Below, in pieces: positions 40,862 to 53,500 of a stretch of DNA of 64,000 nucleotides. Source of the DNA: Bremia lactucae (lineage: Eukaryota; Oomycota; Peronosporomycetes; Peronosporales; Peronosporaceae). The stretch's first letter is position 1. Each line of letters starts with the position of its first letter. Location: contig NW_027152213.1 of NCBI RefSeq assembly GCF_004359215.1, positions 1,795,600 to 1,859,599 on the forward strand. The letters run 5' to 3'. The position numbers and the translations under genes are program-made. The notes below the pieces were generated by a model. It was not told the DNA's origin, did no database searches, and saw nothing but the letters and a program-made list of their open reading frames with translations.

Positions 40862-43246
40862 TCAATCGCTATCAGAAGACGACGAGGATCCGTGGTCATG
40901 GTGGTCTCGTTCGTTCTCGACCTCGATTTCGTCTTCTTCTCCGACATCGGCCTCGTCTTCTATAAACTGGTTACAACCACGAGATCGGCCATGTATCTCC
41001 ATTCCTTCGTCAGAGTCAGACTCACCGTCTTCGCTGTCTATCTCGTCTTTTTCGATAAATTCTGCATCACTATCAGAATCGCTATCCTCAACAAAACCCT
41101 TCAAATTGCCCTTTTCGTCCACGTCTTCCTGGTCCAAACGGCTTGGAAAATCTAACTTTCCAGCAAGTTCAGGCAAATCAAGACAAATTTCATCCTGATT
41201 TCCATCAAGATCGTCAAAAACTCTCGACAAGAGAATTTGTTGAACTAAGGCACTCTTGCGCTCCAATTGCCAATGAGCACACAGCTGTTTGATTAAAGCA
41301 CCGACATCACGGACAGAAGACAAACTCTCTAAAAGTGGATACAGTAGCTCCAGAACTTCACCATTCGACTCCATCATCGCTACACGGCGTTCAAGTGCCT
41401 CGACGAACGATGGGTCACACACACTCAGGTGTCCATTCTCCACAGCTGACGCCAGCTTGTTCATCAAAACCCCCGCAGTTCCCGAACCAGCTTCAAATAC
41501 TTGCACAAGCTGATTTGCTGATAAATTCACACCCAATCCTTCCAAAAACTCAACATTTACTAGCTCGGGGCATGTATCTAGCAAAAAACGAGCTGTCTTT
41601 GTCTGCTCGAAATCCCATTCAGCAGCAAAGAGTCGAATAAGGCGACCAACCTCAACTAGCTCCCATTGCTCTCGAGCAGCCGAATCAATCATACGAGAAA
41701 ATAGCGAGTCCACTTCATCGCGTTGTCTTGAATCAAAATACTCATTCTCCTTCTCACTTTCGGAAGATGAAGATAATTCAGCTGACATAGCATTTTGGCG
41801 TGGTGACTCATGTGCCATTGTGTCGCTCTCATTTTGACATTGAACTATTTTCTTCGTATTGGACGTATTTGCATGTTTGAGACGTGCAGCCGTTTGGTTC
41901 TTCATAGATGTTACCTTAAGAGATCCCTGGAGTCCATTACTAGAGGCTAATGGCTTTAAACTACTGTCCGTGTGGGAGGCCGAGTTGTCTGTGAAGATCT
42001 CTTTAGGAATTGTGACAAGGCCTATCTCAGCTTTATCCATGCTTGTACTTGAGCTTTTAGGCGCGATATGGCTGCTGTGAGCTACTCGAGATCGTCCTTT
42101 CCTCATTCTTTTCTTCGCCCTCTTGTTTTCAACACGCCCTTCGCCACTACTGAGGCCATTAAGGTGGACAGCGTTCAACGGAGGCGTGCTAACATCAGCC
42201 CTCTCTTCCAATATCCCAGCACTTGATAAAGATTCCACCACGACATTGTGCGTCTCAGGCGGTGGCATGCCATTTTCTACTGTCGTACGCTGCTTAATCT
42301 TTTCATGATCGATCTTTGTTTCTTTCGGCACCGAGCGAACTGACTGGGATAGCGTTGACTTCATCGTTGTCTTACTTTTCTTCTGCATTTGCTTCGTTTC
42401 CGCTTTTTTCTTCTCTTTCGTCTTCGGGCTCTTTATCTCAATCGTCTTCAAATCCGCTGTCTCCTTCTTCGTTTCCTTCGTCGCCTTCGTTTGCTTGGTA
42501 TTCGCTTCATTCTTTTTCTCCTTCTTTTCCTTCTTCTCTTTTTCCGTTATGTCCCTCACCTTTGCCTCTTTCTCTACCTTCTCCTTCTTTGTTTTTTTTT
42601 TCTCCTTTTTGGTCGTCTTCCTCTCCACCAGCTTTTCCTTCGTATCCTCTTGTATTTTAGTATCCCCTTCGTTCTTTATCGTCTTCTTTTCTTTCTTTTC
42701 CCGTTTCCTTTTCTTCTTCTCCTCTATTGCCCCTTCTTTCTCTTTTATCGTCGCAACATTCGCCATTACTTCCGTATCCTCTTTCTTCTCCTTCTTTGCC
42801 TTCGTCTCTCTAACCTTCTCCATCCCTTCCTTCTCGTCTTTTACCACTGCCTTCTTCACTTTATTCGTTTTCTCTTTCTTCGTCTTCATCTTCTCCTGAG
42901 GCACATCATCGTTTGTCCTGCTCGAAGCCTTGACAACTACCGGACGGGCCCTTTCCTTCGTCTTCTCCACGGGAACAGCAGCCACAATTTCCTTTTTCGT
43001 AGCCTTCGTAGACTTTTTCTTTCTTAGTTTAATCACGGGTACGAGATCTCCGCCATCCGTGTCAGCACGTTTTAGCTTAAGCTTCTTGTGCTTCGACTTA
43101 AGCATTACAGTGGGAGGTTCGAGATCGTCGAAGGTATCGCTATCCTGTGGAAGATCAAATACTCGAGCATTGAAAGCTGCTAGTCGCTTAAGACCATCGT
43201 CATTGCCAGCTTCAAAGCTTTCGGAGCGTCGGCGTTTCCTCGCCAT
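40862..43246 (-). CDS. Lys/Glu-rich low-complexity protein, 794 aa, function unknown
   Basis: This is a single open frame. The N-terminus MARKRRRSESFEA is basic. Residues about 50-330 are dominated by Lys, Glu and Thr (many KKEKK and EKK runs), which suggests an extended or coiled charged region and nuclear or nucleolar location. Residues about 510-705 look like a folded helical domain (DSLFSRMIDSAAREQWELVEVG, WDFEQTKTARFLLDTCPELV, LCAHWQLERKSALVQQIL). The tail (about 706-794) is acidic and Ser-rich with DSDSDSD and SSSSSDSD, likely casein-kinase-type sites. I do not recognise the family. It starts 75 bp from the divergent TRM10 gene. The opposite-strand Phe/Ser-rich frames are shadows of the Lys/Glu codons. 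Confidence 0.8.
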   Translation of the reverse strand: MARKRRRSESFEAGNDDGLKRLAAFNARVFDLPQDSDTFDDLEPPTVMLKSKHKKLKLKRADTDGGDLVPVIKLRKKKSTKATKKEIVAAVPVEKTKERARPVVVKASSRTNDDVPQEKMKTKKEKTNKVKKAVVKDEKEGMEKVRETKAKKEKKEDTEVMANVATIKEKEGAIEEKKKRKREKKEKKTIKNEGDTKIQEDTKEKLVERKTTKKEKKKTKKEKVEKEAKVRDITEKEKKEKKEKKNEANTKQTKATKETKKETADLKTIEIKSPKTKEKKKAETKQMQKKSKTTMKSTLSQSVRSVPKETKIDHEKIKQRTTVENGMPPPETHNVVVESLSSAGILEERADVSTPPLNAVHLNGLSSGEGRVENKRAKKRMRKGRSRVAHSSHIAPKSSSTSMDKAEIGLVTIPKEIFTDNSASHTDSSLKPLASSNGLQGSLKVTSMKNQTAARLKHANTSNTKKIVQCQNESDTMAHESPRQNAMSAELSSSSESEKENEYFDSRQRDEVDSLFSRMIDSAAREQWELVEVGRLIRLFAAEWDFEQTKTARFLLDTCPELVNVEFLEGLGVNLSANQLVQVFEAGSGTAGVLMNKLASAVENGHLSVCDPSFVEALERRVAMMESNGEVLELLYPLLESLSSVRDVGALIKQLCAHWQLERKSALVQQILLSRVFDDLDGNQDEICLDLPELAGKLDFPSRLDQEDVDEKGNLKGFVEDSDSDSDAEFIEKDEIDSEDGESDSDEGMEIHGRSRGCNQFIEDEADVGEEDEIEVENERDHHDHGSSSSSDSD

Positions 43247-43321
43247 TTATGAAGTGAGCAATTCGTCTCCAATGGCTTATAGACCAATCAGAAGCTCTTA
43301 AATGATTGTCACACGACAAAA
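43247..43321. promoter_or_regulatory. 75-bp divergent intergenic region (shared promoter)
   Basis: Only 75 bp separate the ATG of the Lys/Glu-rich gene (complement, 43246) and the ATG of the TRM10 gene (43322). Both promoters and 5' leaders must lie here or inside the coding regions. It contains ACCAATCAGAAG (CCAAT-type) near 43285. No more precise element is claimed. Confidence 0.6.
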
Positions 43322-44485
43322 ATGCGAGTACCGCTAGTGCTAAGTGTCGTAGTCACTTGTGGGGCACTGGGCTTTCTTTTCTATCGTTATGGCTGGCAGA
43401 ATTCCAGCAACTACACAAAATCTTCTAAGCGATCGCGTCGTCGAGATTTTTTGCGCTTAAAACGCTGCCGTCGAAGAAATGAGCGACTGAAAGCCAAGAA
43501 ACTGGAAGAAAGTCAAATTTGGGCACTTAAACAAGCCACGCTGACTTCGGAGGAAAAACATGAAAAAAGGGAGCGAATTTGTATGCAGCGAGTGGAGCAA
43601 TATGTAAGCTTGTAACGTAATCGGCGCATTTGCTATGATACACGACTAGCAAATTCTTGCTTTTTAATGCAGCAAAAGCTTGAAGAGGGACAGTCAAGTA
43701 GCGTCCGGGTGGTTGTCGATTTGGCCTTTGCACCTTACGAAACAGTTAGGGTATGATTTTGGCTTCGCACAATTTGTGAATAACTAAGTTGACAGAAGCA
43801 TTATTATCATAAATCTAGGAGCGTCACAGCCTATTTAAGCAGTTGGGAGGAGTGTACGGATACTTGAAGACCTGTCCACTGGACAGGCTGATATCGCTGA
43901 CTCTTGTCTCGTGTACCCAAGACATTGCCGACATCAGTGCTCAGCATGGAGTCCCAAGTTGGAAGGCTTGTGTTACTTGAAACATGCTGAAAATAACTTC
44001 TTAGATTGTATTGCTGACAATCTTGTGTGGAAATTACAGATCAAACAACAGGAAAAATCGATCGAGCAACTTTACAACACTCATGAGGTTGTTTACCTAT
44101 CCCCTGATTCGGATTATGTGCTGGAGAAACTCGATTTAGCTTGCATTTATGTCGTCGGTGGAATCGTTGATCGCTCCGTTCGCAAGGTGTGACAAACTCA
44201 TGATTGTGTTATGCCCTCCTCACTTTAAGGATGCTTGCAATTTATTAGAGCGAAACGATAAGTAAAGCAACTGCATGTGGTTTTCGAACTGCGCGATTAC
44301 CGCTCCAAGAGCATCTTGAATTTGTGCGAACTCACATTCTAAATATCGACTCGGTTCTCATCGCTTTAAATGAGTTTGCAAATCATGGAAACTGGGAGCG
44401 AGCATTTATGCGAGCTATTCCACAACGAATTACATGCAAGAAAAGAAGACAGAGTATGCATGCAATGAAACGAGAGCCATTGTGA
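43322..44485 (+). CDS. TRM10-family tRNA (purine-9 N1) methyltransferase, five exons
   Basis: Exons are 43322-43603, 43673-43750, 43819-43971, 44040-44188 and 44263-44485, giving 294 residues. Introns are 69, 68, 68 and 74 nt, all GT-AG, and the frame is kept. Family hallmarks are VVVDLAFAPYETVR (exon 2), SLFKQLGGVYGY (exon 3), VVYLSPDSDYVLEKLD and YVVGGIVDRS (exon 4, with the Asp implicated in catalysis), then ATACGFRTARLPLQEH and the C-terminal FMRAIPQR. The enzyme methylates N1 of G or A at tRNA position 9 using S-adenosylmethionine. Unusually, residues 4-22 are a hydrophobic segment (VPLVLSVVVTCGALGFLF), followed by a very basic coiled stretch, so membrane or organelle location is possible. 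The donor at 43972 (GTTACT) is weak and is the least certain splice site. The gene is divergent from the Lys/Glu-rich gene and converges on the ligase gene. Confidence 0.8.
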
Positions 44486-44597
44486 ATATAATCGTGTATT
44501 TTGGCTACTACTGCTCTCTAGTAATCGCTTCCGATCCAGCAATAGCGGTTGACATCGTGGTTGCAGTCGTGGCTGTCACTGTTGCAGCAGTGTTTTT

Positions 44598-47500
44598 CTA
44601 ATTAATTCCTTGACCAGCTCGTTGAGCGACCGTCGTGTTGTCCGCATCAATTGATTGACAGTGCGTGATGGCATATAAAAGCTTGTCATGCATGACCTCT
44701 TTGCATGTATAGGCGGGCAGATCAATTGAAAAGAAACCTTGTATAGCAGTTTAAACCTGATTAGTGATACTAACTTTAAGATTGAAAGCGACAATGTGCG
44801 TACACGTATGGGCGAGAGGTAGGTACATGTCAGCCCGTCCTGCAGCTTTGGGTAATCCTGCAATCTTAAAGTCCTGTGTAAAATCTGCTGCATGCGTCGG
44901 CAAGCGCGATCGGCCCCTGTTATTAAAAACAAACCATCTTAGAATTGCAAGAAATCTCAAGTCTAGAGCACAATCTTACCAGACAAATCGCAGAAATGAC
45001 GATTTCTGTTCCTCGGTAAAGTTTGTCAAAACGTCCCAAAAGTAGCCAATATGTGGATCAGTGGCGTGGCACCCATCGCCGTATATGGTCCGTCGTTGTA
45101 AAAGTGCCACATCCACGGAGGCTTTTCCGCATACCAAAGTCCGAAGCTCATGCCACGACAGAATACCAAGCGTTGGTACTGGAAGGATTGTTGCCATTCC
45201 GCGAACAATGTCCTCACAGACGGGTGCAAACTCAGTCAAGCGATACGATTCGACTGCACGTGCATAGTCATCGCGATCATTCCACGTGACGTGCAGGTGC
45301 TTTCCACCCGGCACGAGCTGTACTGTTTCTCGTGCACTTGACAAGACTGTAAAGTTTGCATCGACAATCTCTTCAAACATGGCTTCAGTGATACCATGCG
45401 AATCCAAATTGGCAATCGTATCCATAACTTGGAAACATCCGTCATGTATAGCTTCAATATCATGACGTTCCACTTGTTGCCCAACTAGTGATTTCCATAC
45501 TGCTGACGGGAGATTCAGATCGAGAGGAGTTTTTGTTCGGATGGCCACACCTGCCAACTTGCCAAGGAATTCGGCCATCTGAACACGCCGCGCGCTCGTG
45601 CGCAAGTTTGCGTTGGGCACGAAAAGCTCACGGTTCTCCCCCATACTCATTAATGCGTTTGGACATGGTCGAAGAAGAGGCAATAACGGTTTAATAGTCT
45701 GAAGCTCAGAGCTCAGATGCGCTAAGCATTCACGGTACAAGCCCCCAAAATCGTCCCCAAACTCGCCTAAAAATTGAACCTTGAAGGCTCGGTCGGCTCC
45801 TCGTAAGAGTGCCGGTTGTAGTCCATGAAGCTGCGTAAATGTTTGGGCAAAGACACTATCCCGTTCGCCAGCTTCACTAGCCAGTGCATCTCCACGCTCA
45901 GACAGCTCCAAAGCGTCATGAGCACGAGTGCGGTCGACCTCAATTTCTGGGCGAGCTGCAGCTGGTGCCTGCTGTTCTCGTAAAACGCCGAGCCACCACG
46001 CAAGTTTTACATGCTGAAAGACGAGACCCCGCAGCGTACGTGCACCTCGTGCTAATAGAGACTGCTCATCCGAGGCCGAAAAATCGATAAAGGCCAGTGA
46101 CGTTTGCAATCGGCAATTAAAGTTTCTCAAGACTAGAAAGCGACGTTGGAGGGCTTCAAGGGGAACGCCACGTAGCACTGGAAAAGCATGAATCTGCGCT
46201 TCAGTAAGAACGAACTCTTCTGGAGTCATGCGAAGCGGGTCACAGCTCTGCAAAGCCTCGGCACGTGCTTCACAAATCTCATTAACTAGCTGCACCAATG
46301 CACGATCACGGGCATCGTTGAATATGTGCTGCGACGCATGTAGACGATGTAACTTGGCTTCGTATTTAATTGCTAGTAATCGGCGGCCAGTAATTGAGTA
46401 TTCAGGGACTGCTGTTAAAGCGATACCCCACCTTGCGTCCCCATTCGACGGTTTGAAATAGGTCGTTGCAGCTTCTTTATAAGTAAAATCTTCCGCTGGT
46501 GAAATAGCATCAGTAATTTGTTCCATAGGTGGCGGTGGCGGTATAACAGCTGCATCATTCGCGTCGCCGCTTTCTGCATTTTCAAATGAAGCCAATACCT
46601 GTTCATGCATTAGTAGACGCTGTCGAGTACGACGAGCCAATGCTACATTTTCGTCACGAATTAGTGTTTCGAGCGTGTCGGCATTGGCAAGAATGAAATC
46701 GGCCGCCTGCTCCGGATTGTCATTACACTGGCGCAGAGCAAAAACACACCATTCCATCGGAAATCCCATTTCTCTAAGAAAAATGGCCGATTCCATACGA
46801 AAATTTGGAACCGAGTCATCGTCGACGCCCGCGTCACTACCTGCATAGCCTTCAAGCTCTTCTTCATCCTCACTATAGTAAGAATCGTCTTCGCTTGCTA
46901 GTCCACTTTCAGTCCGAAGAAGCCCTTGCTCCAGTCCTCCATTTTCTACGCGATGACCACCAATCAGCTCAATTGAGTCGCGTTGATTGTACAGTGCGAA
47001 CGCTGGATAAAATATGCCTTCAAGTTTGGGGCCTGTCCCGCCCGGACCAAATGCTACACCCAGGTCTCTACCGTTTAGGGTATAAGAAAGCGTGCCTCGA
47101 CGTAGATCTAACGTTAGTCGGATTATATCCCCCGTCTTGAATTTGTCCCCGTAAGTACCGCGTTGTTTACTGCCGTTATGCCAGAGTGCGCGATTGCCTA
47201 TCCAGCCCCATCCTCGACTATCCTTGCCCAAGTAAGAGTCCAGCCGTACGTCTCGGCGCGCGATACCCAAGAAGATATTCGAGCTAGCAGTCACGAACGC
47301 AATACAAACCTCCCAAATGTGTACTCCGCAATCAAATCTAGCGACGCCAATAGCTGTTTGCCAGCCTTTGTCTCGCACAAGTGACATTCTCGTATCCCGC
47401 ATTTCAAGCTTTAGATAAGGTCCTTTGCGCACACGGTCCACGCGACACTGAAAGTTTGATTGAACGGGAAATCGCCACACAAAACTATCGCCAATAACCG

Positions 47501-50500
47501 TGACTTCCTGACCGCCGCACGCTCCTGTAAATGCTCGTAATTCGACTTCTCCCAATGTTGCTTCCACCAGATCTCCGTCCATACTTCCACCTTGTACAAT
47601 CTGCAAGCAATGTGAGCTGGCCGTATCACTTTGGACATCGAGATGAACTCGAATACTTGTAGCTAGCGGGATTTTTACCAAAGACTCTTGAAACTCCATA
47701 TCGTACGGATGAGAGCTCTCCACTCGGATACAAGCATCTTCCGAGATTCGGGACAAAAAAGTATCAGCAGAAAGCATGAATTCATCAGGCAGCTGCGACT
47801 CTAAAACAGAATTTACACTAAACTCGTCACCAACTGTTACTTCGTTCAGTCTCGCTGGATTCATTAAAGCTTTCATCACACCGTAAACTTGACTCAATGG
47901 TTCAAACCATTCAAACGCACTCATGATATTATTGCACTCAAACGAACAGAACCGATAGCTGAAATTGGCATGTTTAGCTGGTTTTGTTGTAGTTGTACCC
48001 AAGTTGACCAGCAATTTGCAGTCTGAATTAATGGAAATTGTTGGATGTAGCTGGTGTGGACGTGAAATACTCGAAAATGCCGTGCCGAACAACTGGCCGT
48101 TTTTACAGATAAATAATTCTTGCGTACCGAGGCACAACCCACAGCCAATGATATCGCCTGAAGCAATAGTACTAGTACTAGCCGATTCCACCCATCGCCA
48201 GCGATCGACCTTTGGATCATCAGCACAACGAATCTGACCGCTTGCTGGGGCAAACGCATAGGATCGAGAGCCGTCCACATTGCTACCCACAGGCACACCC
48301 TCTAACGGGAAAGATAATGACGAAAATCCCAGAGCAAACATATTTCTAAAAGTCGTAGTGGTATTCCACTCGACTACGGTGACTTCAAAGTACACAATTT
48401 CAGCCTTCACTTTGTCCCGCATTGTCATAATGAGAGCAGGTGTATGCTCAAAGCGACACGACCATACGTCTTCAAGTGGCAAATCCGGTCCAGCATTTGA
48501 ACCATTTGTGTTATGTTTTGCAATATAATTAATTTCAAATTTGCGTTCTTTCCCAGCGAGTTGACGTGTCACCTTCATCTTTGACGAGTGACTTACGACC
48601 ATGTCTTGAGCCGGCTGTTTAAAAAAGTGAAACCGATAAGGCAAGCTTACATTTGTCTCGCCATCTTGATCCGAGCACGCAACAAGATCCTGTATTTGCT
48701 GTTTACGTTGTTGATCTTCTACAGTTAACATTAACTCGATAAATGCTTGGAGCAGACCAGGTAGCGTAAAGCAAGTATCTTGGTCTTGACTAAGGGCAAT
48801 GATCTTTGAACGACAGTACAGAAGCGAGGACTTGTCATACCAGACAGTACCGCGTTGAACAACGGTAATTAGAGCTCGCAAAAGTGCGACGGCAGCTTTC
48901 CCGCTCGACGCTTGGTTTTCACATAAAACCTGTCGTATTAATGCAAAAATTGCTGCAGGTAGTTCTGAACGCAATTGAGTCAAACTCGATGCCTTTTCTT
49001 GCAATGTCGTTCTTAATTGTTGCTGGTAGCAAAGTAAAGCTTCGAGACATGTCAGTACGTTGTCAACACTTATAGGACCGCAGAGAACCCGATCGTCATC
49101 TGTGAGATCCAGCCCATATGCTGCGAGCTCATTTTCGCTTGTATCGTTCAGCTTGACGACAGGAAGGAGAAGGCCACAGCCAAATTCCAAGCTACTCGCC
49201 CAAAGCGAAGTCTTAACGATCACATCATTAGCAATAAAATTCATTGATTGATTTTTGCCTTTGTAATCAAGTTCAGACGCTTCGGCATCATCAAGCTCTC
49301 GAACTGGCCTTGAATCTTTTCGCTCATTTTTAATTACAGTTGAATGCTCGATGTCTCCACCACCAGTCGATGAAAGCGATGTTGCACACCATACACAACT
49401 CAGAGATTTGAGACGTTTCACTAGGTCTTCACGGACGCAACATGTCCACGATATATCAGGAGGTTTAAATGGGTCTTCTTTACTTCCAGCGATACAACCC
49501 AAGGCCGCATATCCCGACGGAGCCACAGGCCACCAAATGGACCGAAGCTGCTTGCGCTGGAAATCAGGATAACTATCGGCATTGCGGGGCAATCCTTTTC
49601 CACTAATATCCATCCGATCATATCGAACGGGAGGAGCAAGTAGCCCATCTTGTTGATAATCAGAAATCAAAAGCATAGGTGCATCTGGCGCGCCAATTCC
49701 GCTTTTTGCCACATCACCTAGACCAAACCAAGTTATACTAGAATTTAAAGCTGGTGGCCCTTTTGGACGCCACAAAGTCACGGTAGAATCTGCTGTAGCC
49801 TTCATCCACTCGTAATCAGTGTTACCTTTAGTCGCTCCACGCTTTCGCCACTTGTGACGATGCTCTCGAAGGGGATCGGGAGTTGGAATACTCCACAGGC
49901 GCTCATAAGTATTCACGACAATGACTTGCAATCCACAAGAGAGTTGCAGTGGTCCTTTCGGGAAACTTCCATCGAGTTTTTGAGTGTTGAAACTGTCATA
50001 ACTCCGTGCTACCGCGGGCACTGCATGTGTACGTGATATAATGTGTAAAATTGTATCGAACGTCAAATCTTCCAACGTATTTGAAGTGGTTTGGTCGTTT
50101 CTATCTTCTCCAGGGTGCGTCTTAACAGCGTTTTCGCTCTCGACAAGCAATTCAAAAAGTCGTGCCATTCCAGTCCACCCACTTCTTGAAGGTTGCTCCA
50201 TCGCATCATCAATTGATCGTTGAAAGATCGATATATTTTGAGTCATACATAAATTTCGAGCCATCGTCTCGACTGGGGACTGCATCATCACGTTTTCGAC
50301 CATTCGAGAAAGAATCTCTTGCATTTTACCACTCGTACATGAAATTGTTTGCTGATGCAGTGCCGAGGCAGCCTCGTGCGATACACTTGTGTTAGCATGA
50401 CCTGGGGCATATAGAGCCGATATTAATGGACGAAGTACGAGAAGATTTGACAAGTCTTGCAGTGGTACTTCTTCGGTTTGTGATGCGGTTTTTAAAAGTC

Positions 50501-53500
50501 TGACAATCTGAAGAACAATCTGCCGTGCGTGAATGGCAGCAAGGCGTTTGGACAATACTCCAGATTCGAGTTCAACTTCGAATGCATTCATTTGCCGAAC
50601 ATCATCGTCAAAACTGCTGTTACATTCGCTCCAGAGGGTCAAATTAGATCTGAATGAGGTTGTCTTCATATTTGCATATTCTTTGACGTGGGGTCGAACA
50701 GGGCTTTTTAGACGCTGTGGCACTGATGGGCATAGTGCACTCGACTCGAGTAAAGCATAGCTGGGGTTATCATCGATCATACTTTGATAACCAGCACTTG
50801 GCTTTCTTCCATTCTGATCGTCGTAAACACCGAGCGCATCGTAATGTCGCGACGATTCCAAATCCCCTTCTTTGCTTGATAAAATATAGCGCAAGGCATC
50901 GCTCACATCATTATTAGCCTGGTGAAAGGCTTTAGCACATACGGATTCACTTCGTCCAAGAATTCGTGCTAAGTGACGCACAACGATTGCAAAATTGCGC
51001 TACAATGCAGAAAAGCAAGAGAGAACATTAATGCAACTGGCAAGAATGCGAAGGAATTTACGCACCGAATTCGAACTGCGGCTTTGTAAAAGTGCAGCAA
51101 AAGCCTCTTCTATCTTGCCGGATGAAATTCGAAGGGCTTCTTCACATTCAATTACGCTGACAACCAGTTGAGCGTCCTGGGCCCGTGCGTGGAGACGGAA
51201 CGCAAGGGCTTGCATCTCTTGGACTGCAAGTGATTCATTCTGTGGAAACAAAGAGAGTTCATTAACCCGTGATGATGCAAAGCACAGCTGTAATGATGGA
51301 CTTACCGATTGACAGATCAAACCCAAACAATCTATTCGCGTCTTCGGGAGCTTGTCTGGGCGGCTATTACTCATTCGTTGCAACAAGGACTCGCGATTGA
51401 CACTGTCACGGCCTAGAGAAATACGGAGCATCGATCCCACATTACCCGATGAAGATCGAGGAGAAAATAATCCTGCAGAATTATTTGGAGAAGAGCTTTC
51501 ACGCTGTTGATGCGAGGCAGGAGAGAGGATACCAGATGGAATTGTGGAGGCAAATACACTGGAAGAAGGAAGTCTGGCAACGGGAGTACCAGGAGGTTGA
51601 AGAAGCGAAGACCGAGGAGAATTGTAGCCGCCAGGTCGAGGCGAATCGACAGCAGGATTTGGCGACACGATAGCTCGAGGAACATCACTTTCTGCTATGG
51701 ACGTAATGACGCGTAAACTTTGAGTGAGAGTATCTCGTCTCCGGCCATTTCCAAGGCCTTCGGTTGCGGCAGAATGACCACTTCCACGATTTTGTATTTC
51801 TGCGGGGCTACGGGGCAAGAATGCAGGAAAAGTGACCTGGGATAGCTGGTATTCTTGACCAGGAACCATAATATTAAGGTCTTCAGAATTTTGTGTTGTG
51901 TATATATCAGACAGCGGCATTTGACGCCCTACACTAGCAGCAGTCCGAGCTTGAAACTCGTACGTCACTAAGCCCCCTCGCGACAGTATCAAGGAAATGC
52001 GAGATCCCGTCGTAATGGGTGCACTAGATCCATGAATGCGCACACCATCGACAATTGTACCATTCTTACTGAAGTCTTGCAGCTCAAACCGTGCTTCTTC
52101 AAGCTCCATTCCATTTCTTAAACGACGCAAGTGAAAATGGCGGCCACTAACACTGCGATCATTTACTAAGAGATCACAGGCATCGGCAGCGCGGCCAACA
52201 CGGACAATTGACGCCGTGAGAGGAAATGGCTTGTAGTCGATAGCTGAATGCCCAGATGTTCCAATTGAATGTTCACTATCCGTCAACGGCGGAAGTGGAA
52301 TTAGTACGCCCCAAGTACCAAACGGTAGGACACTTTCATCGCCTAAAAGATCCGATTGCTGTCGCTGAATACCATTTTTCACCGGCGAAGTATGTCCCAC
52401 TTTCTGTCGAGGTGACTGAATAGCACCCATTTCCCAACTTAAAACGTTTTCACCAGTCAACTTCGCTACCACTTGGTGGCAAATATTTAGCTCATATTGA
52501 TCTAATGCCGAATTAAGAATTTCCTCGGTCTCCAAGAAAACCTGGCGCTGTTTGACACACATCCATCGTTTTTGTAGATTCGTTGCTGTTTCAAGACTTG
52601 AGGATTTTAATTTGCTCGCCCGCGCAATGCAATTTTCGGACGAGATTAATGTGGCCAAATTCGATACGAATTGAGAGTCAATACTTGATAGGGTCAAACT
52701 CAGGGACGACATTTGCATTAATAACGACGCAATAGCTTTTGCAGCTCGCCACTGAATTTGCTGCTTGTACGCTATCAAGTGGTTGCGCAAAGTTTGATTG
52801 GCGGATCTATTGTTAGGCTGTTCGAGGTCGCAGTGGGTAGCATCTTCATCGTAATCCGAAGAGCTCTTTGCTATGAGCGAAGATAAAGTGATGAGAATAT
52901 TGTCAAAATCGTCAAACATGTGAATCATTGGAGGAATGCGTTCCACGACATGAAGTTTAGACAATGAAAACATTTGCGAGCTTAACTTAGCTGGAATTAA
53001 AGGGGACACGGGGTCGTCAACACTGACCGTCACGACAACTTTAGCGAGTAAATTGGCTGTTTGTGGGTCCCTCGTAATACCTGAGAGCACACCAAACCGA
53101 ATCGGTCCTTGTTCTTCAATCGCGACAAATCCACCTTCCCGAAATCCTTCCACATGGCCACCAACGATACAAATTGTAGCGACAAATATTGCTAGTTTAT
53201 CAAGAGCCTCCTTTGCCTTTTGCCATGGCAACAATGATCGTTTATCTCGCATTGTTACATCCACGTCATCTACCGTGTTCTTGATGTCCTCGTCAATTTC
53301 AGGCGATGCTATTGTAGACTCTGCGTTTCTTACTGCTACAGCTTCATTCACATTATATAGTCCAAATCGTACAGCCACTGAAGCAAAACTGTCAACTTTC
53401 TCCACGTTCGTATAGTATGTGCAAACAGTTTCCAGCAACTGTTCAACGCTATCAGATAATTTGAACCCTCGGCTAAGTGCAGCATTAATTGCGACTTTCC

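Noticed and set aside
42316..43027. Long Phe/Ser/Leu-rich plus-strand frames
   Set aside because: They are shadows of the Lys/Glu codons of the minus-strand gene (AAG and GAG read as CTT and CTC).
44976..50981. HECT ORF ending at FLRFVW as a complete protein
   Set aside because: The catalytic Cys and C-lobe would be missing. Two GT-AG introns (44917-44979 and 44738-44803) restore them.
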